From Lentisphaeria bacterium (GTDB taxonomy: Bacteria > Verrucomicrobiota > Lentisphaeria > Victivallales > UBA1829), in assembly GCA_017456805.1 (NCBI GenBank), contig JAFTIQ010000008.1, positions 1 through 24,523 of the forward strand: a DNA stretch of 24,523 bases, written 5' to 3'. Under the pieces are notes generated by a model. That model did not search any database and had not been told where the DNA came from. It worked only from the letters and a program-made list of their open reading frames with translations. Below, one piece after another: positions 1-7,986 of this stretch. Position numbers and translations under genes: made by a program. How positions within the stretch are numbered: position 1 is the stretch's first letter; the number at the start of each line of letters is the position of its first letter.

Positions 1-618
1 GTCGTCATCGCGATTATCGCGATCCTCGCTGGTATGCTTCTTCCCGCTTTGAACTCTGCCCGTGAAAAAGCACGCCGAATCAGCTGCACAGCAAACCTTA
101 ATCAGTTTGGTAAGGCATTCGCCCAGTACACCATTGGTAGTGACAATACACCATTGCCCGTCTTCAAGGGGGATGATGCTGCCTACTCCAATGGAACCAG
201 TGCTCTTGCCATTTTGATTGAAAGTGGTTTGCTTGCTGATTACAAAGTCTATATTTGCCCCTCTTCTACCACATCTGCTGGAACAAAGAGTGCTAACTGG
301 ACAGAAATTACCGGAACTGATGGTCTTCCTGGTCATGTTTCCTATGCTTACATCCCCGGTGTCAGTGATTCCTGTAGTGCAGCTTCCGATTCCGGTATTA
401 TGGCAGACGGTTATGTCGATGCAAAGACGGTCAACCATACCATGTATGGTAACATTCTCTTCTTGGATGGTCACGCCAGCGGTGTTACTGGAACCTCCTC
501 TGTATACTGGATCTCCAAAGCTAACTGGAACAGTAAGACCACACAGAAAGGTGTTCATGCTGACTGGTATACTCCGAAAACTTCTCTGACAGATCAGATC
601 GGTGTTAAGATTCAGTAA
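1..618 (+). CDS. Pseudopilin-like secreted protein, tandem copy 1 (5' partial)
   Basis: The reading frame is open from the first base and ends in TAA. It begins inside the hydrophobic N-terminal helix of a type IV/type II prepilin ([20 protein letters not shown]), so the start and the FTLIE cleavage motif are missing at the window edge. The following CxxNLxQFG stretch, a second Cys in a CPSSTTS segment, and a C-terminal H-X9-DG motif ([14 protein letters not shown]) are typical of the DUF1559-like pseudopilins expanded in PVC bacteria. Such proteins are normally cleaved by prepilin peptidase and assembled or exported by a type II-like system; the exact role here is unknown. It is closely similar to the next gene: the first 77 nt are identical and most of the central and 3' parts are conserved. 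An ATG at 34 lies inside the helix and is unlikely to be a genuine start. Confidence 0.85.
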   Translation, partial: VVIAIIAILAGMLLPALNSAREKARRISCTANLNQFGKAFAQYTIGSDNTPLPVFKGDDAAYSNGTSALAILIESGLLADYKVYICPSSTTSAGTKSANWTEITGTDGLPGHVSYAYIPGVSDSCSAASDSGIMADGYVDAKTVNHTMYGNILFLDGHASGVTGTSSVYWISKANWNSKTTQKGVHADWYTPKTSLTDQIGVKIQ

Positions 619-648
619 TTTGTCTTAATAAGTTTTATAAGACTTATG

Positions 649-677
649 ATGGCGGGTAGAAATATCCGCCATTTTTT
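649..677 (+). terminator. Rho-independent terminator after pseudopilin copy 1
   Basis: A 10-bp stem, ATGGCGGGTA / TATCCGCCAT with one G-U pair, is closed by a GAAA (GNRA) tetraloop and followed by six T residues. A smaller inverted repeat (GTCTTA / TAAGAC, about 622-643) precedes it. The same arrangement recurs after copy 2, so the terminator belongs to the duplicated unit. Confidence 0.85.
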
Positions 678-691
678 GTTGTATTGATGTT

Positions 692-1309
692 TTGAGGGTC
701 GTCATCGCGATTATCGCGATCCTCGCTGGTATGCTTCTTCCCGCTTTGAACTCTGCCCGTGAAAAAGCACGCCGCGTCAATTGTACCGGTAACCTCAAAC
801 AGTTCGGTCAGGCATTCGCTAACTATACCTCCGCTGGCGAAAACCTCAGACCTATGTACAAAACCGGTTCCAATGATGGCGAAGGCTACTCCGGCGGTAC
901 CAGTGCTCTGGCTCTTCTGATCGAATCCAAAGAACTGACCGACTACAAAGTCTATGTTTGCCCCTCTTCCACAACATCTACCGGTTCCAAGAGCTCAACT
1001 TGGGCAGAAATTATCGGAACTGATGGTCTCGCAGGTCATGTCTCCTATGCTTACATCCCCGGTCTTGATGCTACCGCTGGTGCAGACTCCGGTATCATGG
1101 CTGACGGTTATGTCAGCACCTCCACCCTCAACCACACCATGTATGGTAACATCCTCTTCGGTGATGGTCACGTTGCAGGTTCCACCGGTACATCCTCCAA
1201 GAACTGGATCCAGGCTGCTAACTGGAAACAAGTTGCTAATGGTGTCGATACCACATGGACAGCAGCTGGAACAGATGAAGACGAGCAGGTTGGTCCTCTG
1301 ATTCGGTAA
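692..1309 (+). CDS. Pseudopilin-like protein, tandem copy 2, lacking the prepilin leader
   Basis: The frame encodes about 205 residues with the prepilin helix, CxxNLKQFG, a second Cys in CPSSTTS and H-X9-DG ([14 protein letters not shown]). The only in-frame start near the front is a TTG at 692, giving MRVVIAII. There is no recognisable ribosome-binding site and no FTLIE motif, because the preceding copy's terminator runs almost directly into the helix codons at 698. From 698 the sequence is identical to window bases 1-77. Codons are strongly biased to C-ending and other preferred forms (AAC, TTC, ATC, GGT, TCC), as in highly expressed genes, and there are no stops. That argues against a long-silent relic. 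It may be a leaderless donor-type copy, a recently truncated gene, or a gene whose front was lost in assembly. The start shown is formal only. Confidence 0.65.
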   Translation: MRVVIAIIAILAGMLLPALNSAREKARRVNCTGNLKQFGQAFANYTSAGENLRPMYKTGSNDGEGYSGGTSALALLIESKELTDYKVYVCPSSTTSTGSKSSTWAEIIGTDGLAGHVSYAYIPGLDATAGADSGIMADGYVSTSTLNHTMYGNILFGDGHVAGSTGTSSKNWIQAANWKQVANGVDTTWTAAGTDEDEQVGPLIR

Positions 1310-1339
1310 TTTGTCTTAATAAATTTTATAAGACTTATG

Positions 1340-1369
1340 ATGGCGGGTAGAAATATCCGCCATTTTTTT
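1340..1369 (+). terminator. Rho-independent terminator after pseudopilin copy 2
   Basis: It has the same 10-bp stem and GAAA loop as the terminator after copy 1, followed by seven T residues. The preceding GTCTTA / TAAGAC repeat is also kept with one base change. The sequence diverges from the first copy just after the T-tract. Confidence 0.85.
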
Positions 1370-1408
1370 GTTTAAAATGCCGGGCAGATGGAACGGTTTG
1401 AGGAGAAA

Positions 1409-2119
1409 TTATTTTTTGTCTTGCAGGAATCCGAAGAGAGCGAGTTCTGCGGGAGATAATTCCCGGACTTCTCCCGAGGCAAGAGCAGAATCCAAACTTA
1501 ACTCACCGATGGAAATCCGTTTGAGATAAACCACTTTTTTACCGACTTTTTCACACATTCGTTTGACTTGATGAAATTTTCCTTCTGAAACTTCCACATA
1601 AACTTCGCACGGCTGATCCGTCAATTCCAATTTTGCGGGTTTTGCAACGAAATCGCCCAGATCCATTCCTGCCTGAAAAGCCTGAATATCCTCCTGCTGA
1701 GCTGGTTGATCCAATCGTGCGAAATAACGTTTGAACACATTTTTCCGGGGAGAAGTGACGGCATGATCAAATTGTCCGTCATTGGTCAGAAGGAGCAAAC
1801 CTTCGGTGTCCTTATCCAGTCTTCCTGCGGGGAAAGGTTCATAATGTTTGAACTCATCGGGGAGGAGTTCGATCACGACGGGATCTTTAGCATCCCATGT
1901 TGCGCTGAGATAACCGGCGGGTTTATTCATCATGAGATAGATGAATTTCCGGTAAGCGATTTTTTCGCCGTTGACTTGGATGAGGTCGTTTTCAGAGACG
2001 GAGAAATCAGATTTTCTGATGATTTTTCCATTGACAGAAATATTACCTTTTGCGGCGAGGAGTTTGATTTCCTTCCGGCTGTAAGAGGTTGATTCTGAGA
2101 GATATTTATCAAGACGCAT
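1409..2119 (-). CDS. rsuA: 16S rRNA pseudouridine(516) synthase RsuA
   Basis: This 236-residue enzyme isomerises a uridine in the small-subunit rRNA; the E. coli homologue modifies U516. An N-terminal S4 RNA-binding domain (MRLDKYLSES onward, about 1-55) precedes the catalytic domain. The catalytic Asp lies in GRLDKDTEGLLLLTNDG at residue 102, the same number as in E. coli RsuA. The following TSPRKNVFKRY stretch matches RsuA better than the RluB/E/F branch. Length is normal for the family. The start has a GGAG ribosome-binding site 7 nt upstream. The gene follows recQ with a 16-bp gap, so the two are probably co-transcribed. Confidence 0.9.
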   Translation of the reverse strand: MRLDKYLSESTSYSRKEIKLLAAKGNISVNGKIIRKSDFSVSENDLIQVNGEKIAYRKFIYLMMNKPAGYLSATWDAKDPVVIELLPDEFKHYEPFPAGRLDKDTEGLLLLTNDGQFDHAVTSPRKNVFKRYFARLDQPAQQEDIQAFQAGMDLGDFVAKPAKLELTDQPCEVYVEVSEGKFHQVKRMCEKVGKKVVYLKRISIGELSLDSALASGEVRELSPAELALFGFLQDKK

Positions 2120-2135
2120 GGTTATTCTCCGTTTT

Positions 2136-4454
2136 TTACTGTTTTTCTTCCAGAAAAGCCTTGATTTCCTTCACAAAGACAGGCACATAGGTTGCCATTT
2201 TTGCCGGTCCGATTCCGGGGATCCCTTCAGCTTCTGCGGTGGTTTGTGGTTTCCGGGAGGCAAATTCCAATAATGTTTTGTCGCCAAAGACGACATAGGA
2301 AGGGACGCCGCGTTTTGCTGCAAGTTTTGCCCGCAAAGCTTTCAAATGAGCCAATAGTTCCTGATCGGAGTCAGCGGCGGGCGGAGTCAGAGAGATTTTG
2401 ATGGCTGGAGCTTTTTTCTTCGGAAGAGGCAGATTCAAACGGATTTTGCTTCTGGTCTCGATCTGGATCCGTCCTTCGTGAGAGAGACCGAGGCATGGAT
2501 ATTCCGGGTTTCCGCACCGTTCCAGGAATCCTTTTTCCTCCAATTCCCGGAGATACTGCATGATCAGGTTCTGTTTCATGGGTTTGAGGATTCCGAAACA
2601 AACGCTGTCAGTATATCTGGAGTTGACGGTATCGGAGTTCATCATTCCGGCAAGGATCTGGCTGAGTCTTCCCCTTCCGATTCTTCCGTTAAAGATTCTG
2701 ACGGAGGAGAGGATGGTATGCACGGTTGCCAGTTCCGCCGGATCGAGTTCCCGGTCAGCAGAATGATTGGTATCGGTGCACTGATCGCAAACGCCGCACT
2801 CCCAATCCTCGGAATTTTCTCCGAAATAGGAGATGAGATATCCCTGCCTGCATCCTTTTGCTCTTGCATAGGAGAACATATCTTCGAGGCGGTTCATTTC
2901 CAGTTCCCGTTTCTGTTCATACTTCCGGAAATCGATTTGCAGTTTTTTCTCTTCGGGCTTGAGCAGGGTTGTGACAGCTCCCCGGAAATTATCTTTTTCC
3001 ATTTCCAGAGAAATCCCGTTGAGAGCAGAAAGGATCCGTTTGATATTTTCGGGCGGCAAGGCACAAAGTTCTGCGAGTTCCTGCATGGAATACTTTTTCA
3101 TCTTCGCGGCAGCTGCGCCGTAATTCTGAATGACACGGTGCAGAAATCTTGCCCGCTGAGTTTTTTCCGGGGCGTTTTCAGCTTCCAGCGTTTTCATATC
3201 ACCAGCGATCCGGAACCGGAATGTGCTTTCGCGGGAATAGGAACGGGAAACATAGCCATGTTCTTCAAGGATGACGAAAGCGGCACTGATCTGGGATTCT
3301 GATTTTGCGCCCGGGATCTGCTCTGCGATTTCCGCCTGAGTCAATTCCAGCGGAAGTCCGCCGCTTTTTTTCCATTGAGCCTGCAAATAAAGATAGAGGG
3401 AATGAACCAGTTCCGGTTCGGGATTGTTCATATCGATAAGGAACTGCTGGATGAATTTATCTCTGTTTCCGAAGAGGAGCACACAATCTGCGGGTTCTCC
3501 ATCTCTTCCGGCACGTCCGGCTTCCTGATAATAAGCTTCGATGGAACCGGGGATATTATAATGTATAACGCGCCTGACATCGGAGCGGTCGATCCCCATT
3601 CCGAAGGCATTGGTTGCTGCAAGGATGGGAGCCGGTTCGGACATGAACTGTTCCTGAGCGAGAGTCCGTTCCCGGTCGGACATGCCGCCGTGGTAGGCGA
3701 TACATCCGAAGGATTCCTGAAGGGCTTCCACGGCTTTTCTGGTGGAGGCATAAATGATCGTAGGCACTTTTTTATCCAGCATCCGGGCAAGGGCATGATC
3801 TTTGGATGCGTTATCATGAGCTTCGATCACCGAAAAGGAAAGATTGGGACGTTTGAATCCTGCGACGATCATTTCCATTTGGGGGCGCTGCAGCTGTTGA
3901 ACGATATCCTTCTGGACCGTTTTTGTTGCGGTTGCAGTAAATGCGCAGATCTGAGGGATCCCCATTTCTCCTGCGACAGCGCCCAAGTACATATAAGAGG
4001 GACGGAAATCGTGTCCCCACTGGCTGATACAGTGCGCTTCGTCAACGATCAATGCTTCCGGAGGATTTTCGCGGACAAATTCCCGGAATCCCAGAGCCTG
4101 AAACCGTTCGGGGGCAACATACAGTAATTTCAAGTTTCCCTGTTCCACCTCCCGGAGGATGGCATATTGTGCTGCCGGCGGAACGGTGGTGTTGATAAAC
4201 GCTGCCGGGATATTCCGTTCCAGCAAAGCATCCACCTGATCTTTCATGAGCGAGATCAAGGGAGAAACGATAATGCTGTACCGTTTTTTCATGAGGAGGG
4301 GTAGCTGGTAACAGAGAGATTTTCCTGCGCCGGTGGGCATGACCACACAAAGATCCTTTCCGGAGAGGACAGATTTCACCACCGGAAGCTGATGATCCAG
4401 AAAAGAATCATAGCCGAACCATTGTTTGAGAGATGCAAGAATCTGAGCTTCCAT
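2136..4454 (-). CDS. recQ: ATP-dependent DNA helicase RecQ
   Basis: This 772-residue 3'-5' DNA helicase should act in recombination and replication-fork repair. Visible motifs are Walker A MPTGAGKS (39-46), DEAH (138-141) followed by CISQWGHDFR, FTATAT (171-176) and QEAGRAGRDG (309-318). A zinc-binding set follows, C534 then C552-x2-C555-x2-C558, and a C-terminal HRDC domain (about 690-770) carries GIPGIGPAK. The Cys cluster lies roughly 190 residues after the helicase core, whereas in E. coli it follows the core directly; the intervening segment looks like a winged helix. The ATG at 4454 was chosen because AAAGG lies about 10 nt upstream. The longer in-frame start at 4502 would lie upstream of the predicted transcription start. 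Confidence 0.93.
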   Translation of the reverse strand: MEAQILASLKQWFGYDSFLDHQLPVVKSVLSGKDLCVVMPTGAGKSLCYQLPLLMKKRYSIIVSPLISLMKDQVDALLERNIPAAFINTTVPPAAQYAILREVEQGNLKLLYVAPERFQALGFREFVRENPPEALIVDEAHCISQWGHDFRPSYMYLGAVAGEMGIPQICAFTATATKTVQKDIVQQLQRPQMEMIVAGFKRPNLSFSVIEAHDNASKDHALARMLDKKVPTIIYASTRKAVEALQESFGCIAYHGGMSDRERTLAQEQFMSEPAPILAATNAFGMGIDRSDVRRVIHYNIPGSIEAYYQEAGRAGRDGEPADCVLLFGNRDKFIQQFLIDMNNPEPELVHSLYLYLQAQWKKSGGLPLELTQAEIAEQIPGAKSESQISAAFVILEEHGYVSRSYSRESTFRFRIAGDMKTLEAENAPEKTQRARFLHRVIQNYGAAAAKMKKYSMQELAELCALPPENIKRILSALNGISLEMEKDNFRGAVTTLLKPEEKKLQIDFRKYEQKRELEMNRLEDMFSYARAKGCRQGYLISYFGENSEDWECGVCDQCTDTNHSADRELDPAELATVHTILSSVRIFNGRIGRGRLSQILAGMMNSDTVNSRYTDSVCFGILKPMKQNLIMQYLRELEEKGFLERCGNPEYPCLGLSHEGRIQIETRSKIRLNLPLPKKKAPAIKISLTPPAADSDQELLAHLKALRAKLAAKRGVPSYVVFGDKTLLEFASRKPQTTAEAEGIPGIGPAKMATYVPVFVKEIKAFLEEKQ

Positions 4455-4490
4455 AAAAAAAAGACCTTTCCAGAGATAAAAATACACTGA

Positions 4491-4518
4491 AATATACCTC
4501 AAAAGCGAGAATAATCAA
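4491..4518 (-). promoter_or_regulatory. Predicted sigma70 promoter for recQ-rsuA
   Basis: On the minus strand, TTGATT and TATATT are separated by 16 bp. Transcription would start near 4484, about 30 nt before the chosen recQ ATG. It lies back to back with the putP promoter. Confidence 0.5.
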
Positions 4519-4527
4519 ACTTGAAAT

Positions 4528-4555
4528 TTGAAAAATCAGAAAAAGACTGTATATT
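4528..4555 (+). promoter_or_regulatory. Predicted sigma70 promoter for the PutP-type symporter
   Basis: TTGAAA (4528-4533) and TATATT (4550-4555) are separated by 16 bp. An overlapping TTGAAA begins at 4521 but would be too far from the -10 box. The predicted start near 4562 leaves a short A-rich leader before GGAG and the ATG at 4601. Confidence 0.6.
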
Positions 4556-4600
4556 AAGATTTATATTTTTTCAGGAAATAAACAACTTACGGAGAAAAAC

Positions 4601-6136
4601 ATGCAAATGAAAACCCCCGAACTGGTTGCGCTGCTTCTTTATTTTGCGGTGCTGCTCGCCATTGGTATCATCTTCTATTTCAAAGCAAGAAAGGCTGGAG
4701 GAGGCGAAAAAACTTACTTCCTCGGCGACAGAAACATGAACGGCTGGGTGTCCGCTTTTTCAGCCGGTGCCTCCGATATGAGTGCATGGGTGCTCATGGG
4801 ACTTCCCGGAGCGATCTATCTTTCCGGTATCGGACAGGTCTGGATTGCAGTCGGTCTGTTCATCGGAACATTTCTTGCCTGGACCGTCGTTGCACCAAAA
4901 CTGCGCCGGTTCTCCATTGCGGCGGATGATGCGATCACCGTTCCGCAGTTCCTGACCCGCCGGTTCAAAACCGACCGGAAAGGGATTCTGCTTGCTTCTG
5001 CAGTGGTGTTCATGGTTGCTTACTGCATCTATGCCGCATCCAGTATTTCTGCATGCGGAACCCTCTTCAACACCGTTCTCGGAATGGATCCCAAGATCGC
5101 AATGATCATTGCTACGGTTGTGATCGCTGTTTATACCTTCCTGGGCGGATATAATGCTGTCTGCTGGACAGACTTCTTCCAGGGATTGATCATGCTCGGT
5201 GCGCTGATGCTTGCTCCGATCCTCGCAGTTGCCATGATGAAATCTTCCGGCTGGGCTGCACCTGCAGGCGAACTTCCGGAACACTTCTACAACGTATATT
5301 CCAGCGGAGAACCGGATTCCAAGAGCTGGGCAGATATTATTTCCGGTCTCGGATGGGGACTCGGTTATTTCGGTATGCCCCACATTCTGATCCGTTATTT
5401 CTCCGTCAGAAACGAAAAAGAAATGAAGAAATCCAAGATCATCGGCTGTATCTGGATCTTTATTATCCTCGGTGCCGCTTCTCTGGTCGGATTGCTCGGA
5501 CGCAGCTTCTTCGGAGAAGCACTGGAAAAAGCCGAAACTCAGGACCTTGTCTTTGTTAACATGATCCGGGATGTCTTTGAATGGATCGGAAACAACACCG
5601 GAATGGTCATTCTCTGCATTTTCCTTGCCGGAATTCTTCTTTCCGCAATTCTTGCAGCATCTATGAGTACTGCTGACTCTCAGCTGCTGGCATCTTCTTC
5701 TGCATTTGTTTCCGATATCTACAAACCCTTCTTCCGGAAAAATGCAACGGATAAAGAAATGATGTGGGCAGGAAGAATCATCATCGTCATCATCTCAGTA
5801 GTGGCATTTCTGATTGCTTCCAATCCGAAATGCGGTGGAATCATGGCTTTGGTTTCCTGCGCATGGGGTGCATTCGGTGCGGCATTCGGTCCTGTGATCC
5901 TGCTTGCGCTTTTCTGGAAACGCCTCAACTACAATGGTGCTCTCGCCGGTATCATTGTCGGTTTCGCTGTGGATATTCTCTGGTATTGGAAACTCAGTTC
6001 TCTTACCGGAATTTATGAAATCGTTCCCGGTTTTATTGCCGGTCTTGCCGCAGCATACTTTGTTTCCCAGCTTACCAAAGCTCCCGGAAGTGATGTTCTG
6101 GAACTCTTTGAAAAGGCAAAAGAAAAGACAGAATAA
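4601..6136 (+). CDS. putP: Sodium/solute symporter, PutP (sodium/proline) type
   Basis: A 511-residue polytopic inner-membrane protein of the SSS family, close in length to E. coli PutP (502). It imports its substrate, probably proline, together with sodium. SAGASDMSAWVLMGLPGA around 54-71 holds the equivalents of E. coli Asp55 and Ser57 (here D59 and S61). The MST of SMSTADSQLLASSSA (S356, T357) matches the Ser340/Thr341 sodium-site pair, and YFGMPHILIRY is also PutP-like. About a dozen hydrophobic segments are visible. The start has GGAG 6 nt upstream. It is a single-gene unit with its own promoter and terminator. Substrate specificity cannot be proved from sequence alone. Confidence 0.88.
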   Translation: MQMKTPELVALLLYFAVLLAIGIIFYFKARKAGGGEKTYFLGDRNMNGWVSAFSAGASDMSAWVLMGLPGAIYLSGIGQVWIAVGLFIGTFLAWTVVAPKLRRFSIAADDAITVPQFLTRRFKTDRKGILLASAVVFMVAYCIYAASSISACGTLFNTVLGMDPKIAMIIATVVIAVYTFLGGYNAVCWTDFFQGLIMLGALMLAPILAVAMMKSSGWAAPAGELPEHFYNVYSSGEPDSKSWADIISGLGWGLGYFGMPHILIRYFSVRNEKEMKKSKIIGCIWIFIILGAASLVGLLGRSFFGEALEKAETQDLVFVNMIRDVFEWIGNNTGMVILCIFLAGILLSAILAASMSTADSQLLASSSAFVSDIYKPFFRKNATDKEMMWAGRIIIVIISVVAFLIASNPKCGGIMALVSCAWGAFGAAFGPVILLALFWKRLNYNGALAGIIVGFAVDILWYWKLSSLTGIYEIVPGFIAGLAAAYFVSQLTKAPGSDVLELFEKAKEKTE

Positions 6137-6156
6137 TCTTTTCAACAGAATGATTC

Positions 6157-6192
6157 AAACCCCGGCGGAGTTCGCTCCTTCCGGGGTTTTTC
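6157..6192 (+). terminator. Rho-independent terminator after putP
   Basis: AAACCCCGG pairs with CCGGGGTTT. An inner GGAG / CTCC stem is capped by a TTCG tetraloop, and TTTTTC follows. Confidence 0.9.
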
Positions 6193-6197
6193 TTTGC

Positions 6198-6228
6198 AAA
6201 AAAAAGGACTGCTCTTGCGAACAGTCCT
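6198..6228 (-). terminator. Rho-independent terminator after kdgK
   Basis: Read on the minus strand, AGGACTG and CAGTCCT form a 7-bp stem followed by an unbroken T-tract (an A-run at 6198-6205 on plus). It sits beside the convergent putP terminator. Confidence 0.85.
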
Positions 6229-6249
6229 GAAGGAAAGCAAATGATTTGC

Positions 6250-7347
6250 TCAGCGGTCAACGCGTGCACTTCCGCCGCCGACCAGCTTTTCAACCTCTTT
6301 CAGGGTTGCCATACTGGTATCGCCGGGAGTGGTCATTGCCAATGCACCATGAGCAGCTCCGAAGTTGACTGCAACTTCCGGATCATCCTTTTCCATGAGT
6401 CCGTAGATCAAACCGGAAGCAAAGCTGTCTCCGCCGCCGACACGGTCATAGATTTCCAGACCGTCGCGCTGGATCGCTTTGTAGAACTCTCCGTTGAACC
6501 AGAGAATTGCACTCCAGTCATTGACCGTAGCGGTCTTGACGGTTCTGAGGGTTGTTGCAACTGCTTTGAAGTTGGGATACTTTGCAACAGCTGTCTTGAT
6601 CATGTTCTTGAATCCGTCAATGGGAAGAACGGTCAGATTTTTATCTGCACCGGCAACTTCCAGACCGAGACATGCGGTGAAATCTTCTTCATTTCCGATC
6701 ATGACGTCAACATATTTTGCGATTTCGCAGTTGACTTCCCGTGCGCGTTCGATTCCGCCGATGCCTTTCCAGAGGGAAGGACGGTAGTTCAGGTCATAGC
6801 TTGTGATGGTGCCATATTTCTTAGCAGTTTTGAGAGCTTCGATCGCGACTTCCGGAGTGGTATCGGAAAGAGCAGCAAAGATTCCGCCTGTATGGAACCA
6901 GCGGACACCGAGAGTCCCAAAGATGTAATCCCAATCGATATCACCTTTTTTGAGCTGGGAAACAGCAGTATTTCCACGGTCTGCACAGCTGAGAGCACCG
7001 CGGACACCGAAACCTTTTTCCACAAAGTTCAAACCGTTGCGGACACTTCTTCCGATTCCGTCATAGGAAACCCAGCGGATCAGAGAAGTATCAACGCCGC
7101 CCTGAAGAATAAAATCTTCCACCAGGCGTCCGACCGGGTTATCTGCAAAGGCTGTAACGACCCCTGCGCGTTTGCCGAAACAGCGGCGCAATCCACGCGC
7201 TACATTGTATTCTCCGCCGCCTTCCCACACGCGGAATTCACGGGTGGTATGAACTCTGGAATCACCGGGATCCAAACGGAGCATGATCTCTCCGAGAGAG
7301 AGAATATCATACTTGCAGTCTTCAGGTTTTCTTGTTTCAATAATCAT
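6250..7347 (-). CDS. kdgK: 2-dehydro-3-deoxygluconate kinase (PfkB family)
   Basis: A 365-residue cytoplasmic sugar kinase. It should phosphorylate 2-keto-3-deoxygluconate with ATP to give KDPG, the substrate of the aldolase encoded next to it. The N-terminal ILSLGEIMLRLDP and EGGGEYNVARGL stretches and the C-terminal PfkB signature DRVGGGDSFASG, with catalytic Asp at 307, define the family; SYDLNYRPSLW (183-193) is typical of KDG kinases. AAGGAG lies 7 nt before the ATG, and the gap to eda is 11 bp. It is the last gene of the aminotransferase-eda-kdgK operon. Family assignment is firm; the substrate rests on the eda neighbour. Confidence 0.88.
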   Translation of the reverse strand: MIIETRKPEDCKYDILSLGEIMLRLDPGDSRVHTTREFRVWEGGGEYNVARGLRRCFGKRAGVVTAFADNPVGRLVEDFILQGGVDTSLIRWVSYDGIGRSVRNGLNFVEKGFGVRGALSCADRGNTAVSQLKKGDIDWDYIFGTLGVRWFHTGGIFAALSDTTPEVAIEALKTAKKYGTITSYDLNYRPSLWKGIGGIERAREVNCEIAKYVDVMIGNEEDFTACLGLEVAGADKNLTVLPIDGFKNMIKTAVAKYPNFKAVATTLRTVKTATVNDWSAILWFNGEFYKAIQRDGLEIYDRVGGGDSFASGLIYGLMEKDDPEVAVNFGAAHGALAMTTPGDTSMATLKEVEKLVGGGSARVDR

Positions 7348-7358
7348 TGAACGACTCC

Positions 7359-7970
7359 TTATTTTTTGAATTGAGCTGCCAGTTCAGCGGCTGCTTTGAT
7401 GGTATCGTCATCTGTCTTGTTCAGCCAGGTTCCGCCGACACATGCGATTTCCGGAATCGCAAGATAATCTGCCGCATTGGAGGGTTTGACTCCGCCTGTG
7501 GGCATGAAACGGATCCCGAGATGTTTGTAAGGAGCTGCCAGAGATTTCAGGAACGGAATTCCGCCTGCTGCTTCCGCCGGGAAGAACTTCAGGAACTTGC
7601 ATCCCAGTTCCATTGCCTGTTCACATTCGCTGGGAGTGCAGACTCCGGGAGCAAAGGTAAAACCATTGGCAAAGGCTTCTTTGACAACAGTGGGGTTGAA
7701 TCCGGGAGCAACTGCAAATTTTGCACCCGCATCGAAAGCTCTGTGAAGGTCTTTCACATTCAGAACGGTTCCGGCTCCGATAAACATTTCCGGAAACTGT
7801 TTGGAGACTTCCCGGATCACTTCTTCCGCAGCAGCAGTACGGAATGTGATCTCAGCAGCAGGAAGTCCGCAGCGGCAAAGCTGTTCACAAACCTGCAATC
7901 CTTCTTTGACATCGTTCAGCACCAGCACCGGAACAATCCGGATCGATTCCATTTTTGCAATGATATCCAT
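7359..7970 (-). CDS. eda: KDPG / 4-hydroxy-2-oxoglutarate aldolase
   Basis: A 203-residue class I aldolase that cleaves KDPG to pyruvate and glyceraldehyde 3-phosphate. The Schiff-base Lys is in FLKFFPAEAAGG (K128) and the catalytic Glu is in AAEITFRT (E40), matching Lys133 and Glu45 of E. coli Eda. GAGTVL (65-70), APGFNPTVV and MPTGGV are also conserved. GAGGAG precedes the ATG by 8 nt. It lies 16 bp after the aminotransferase and 11 bp before kdgK, so it is probably translated from one mRNA with both. Confidence 0.93.
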   Translation of the reverse strand: MDIIAKMESIRIVPVLVLNDVKEGLQVCEQLCRCGLPAAEITFRTAAAEEVIREVSKQFPEMFIGAGTVLNVKDLHRAFDAGAKFAVAPGFNPTVVKEAFANGFTFAPGVCTPSECEQAMELGCKFLKFFPAEAAGGIPFLKSLAAPYKHLGIRFMPTGGVKPSNAADYLAIPEIACVGGTWLNKTDDDTIKAAAELAAQFKK

Positions 7971-7986
7971 TCTGTTTTCTCCTCAG

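Noticed and set aside
1..1369. CRISPR, integron or transposon origin of the tandem copies
   Set aside because: No short regularly spaced repeats, attC-like sites, transposase or integrase were seen. The repeats are whole gene units with terminators.
2478..3302. Plus-strand open frame of about 274 codons opposite recQ
   Set aside because: Shadow of recQ, which has complete helicase motifs on the minus strand.
6241..7350. Long plus-strand open frame of about 369 codons opposite kdgK
   Set aside because: It is the antisense shadow of kdgK, has no homology-like motifs and runs through its terminator.
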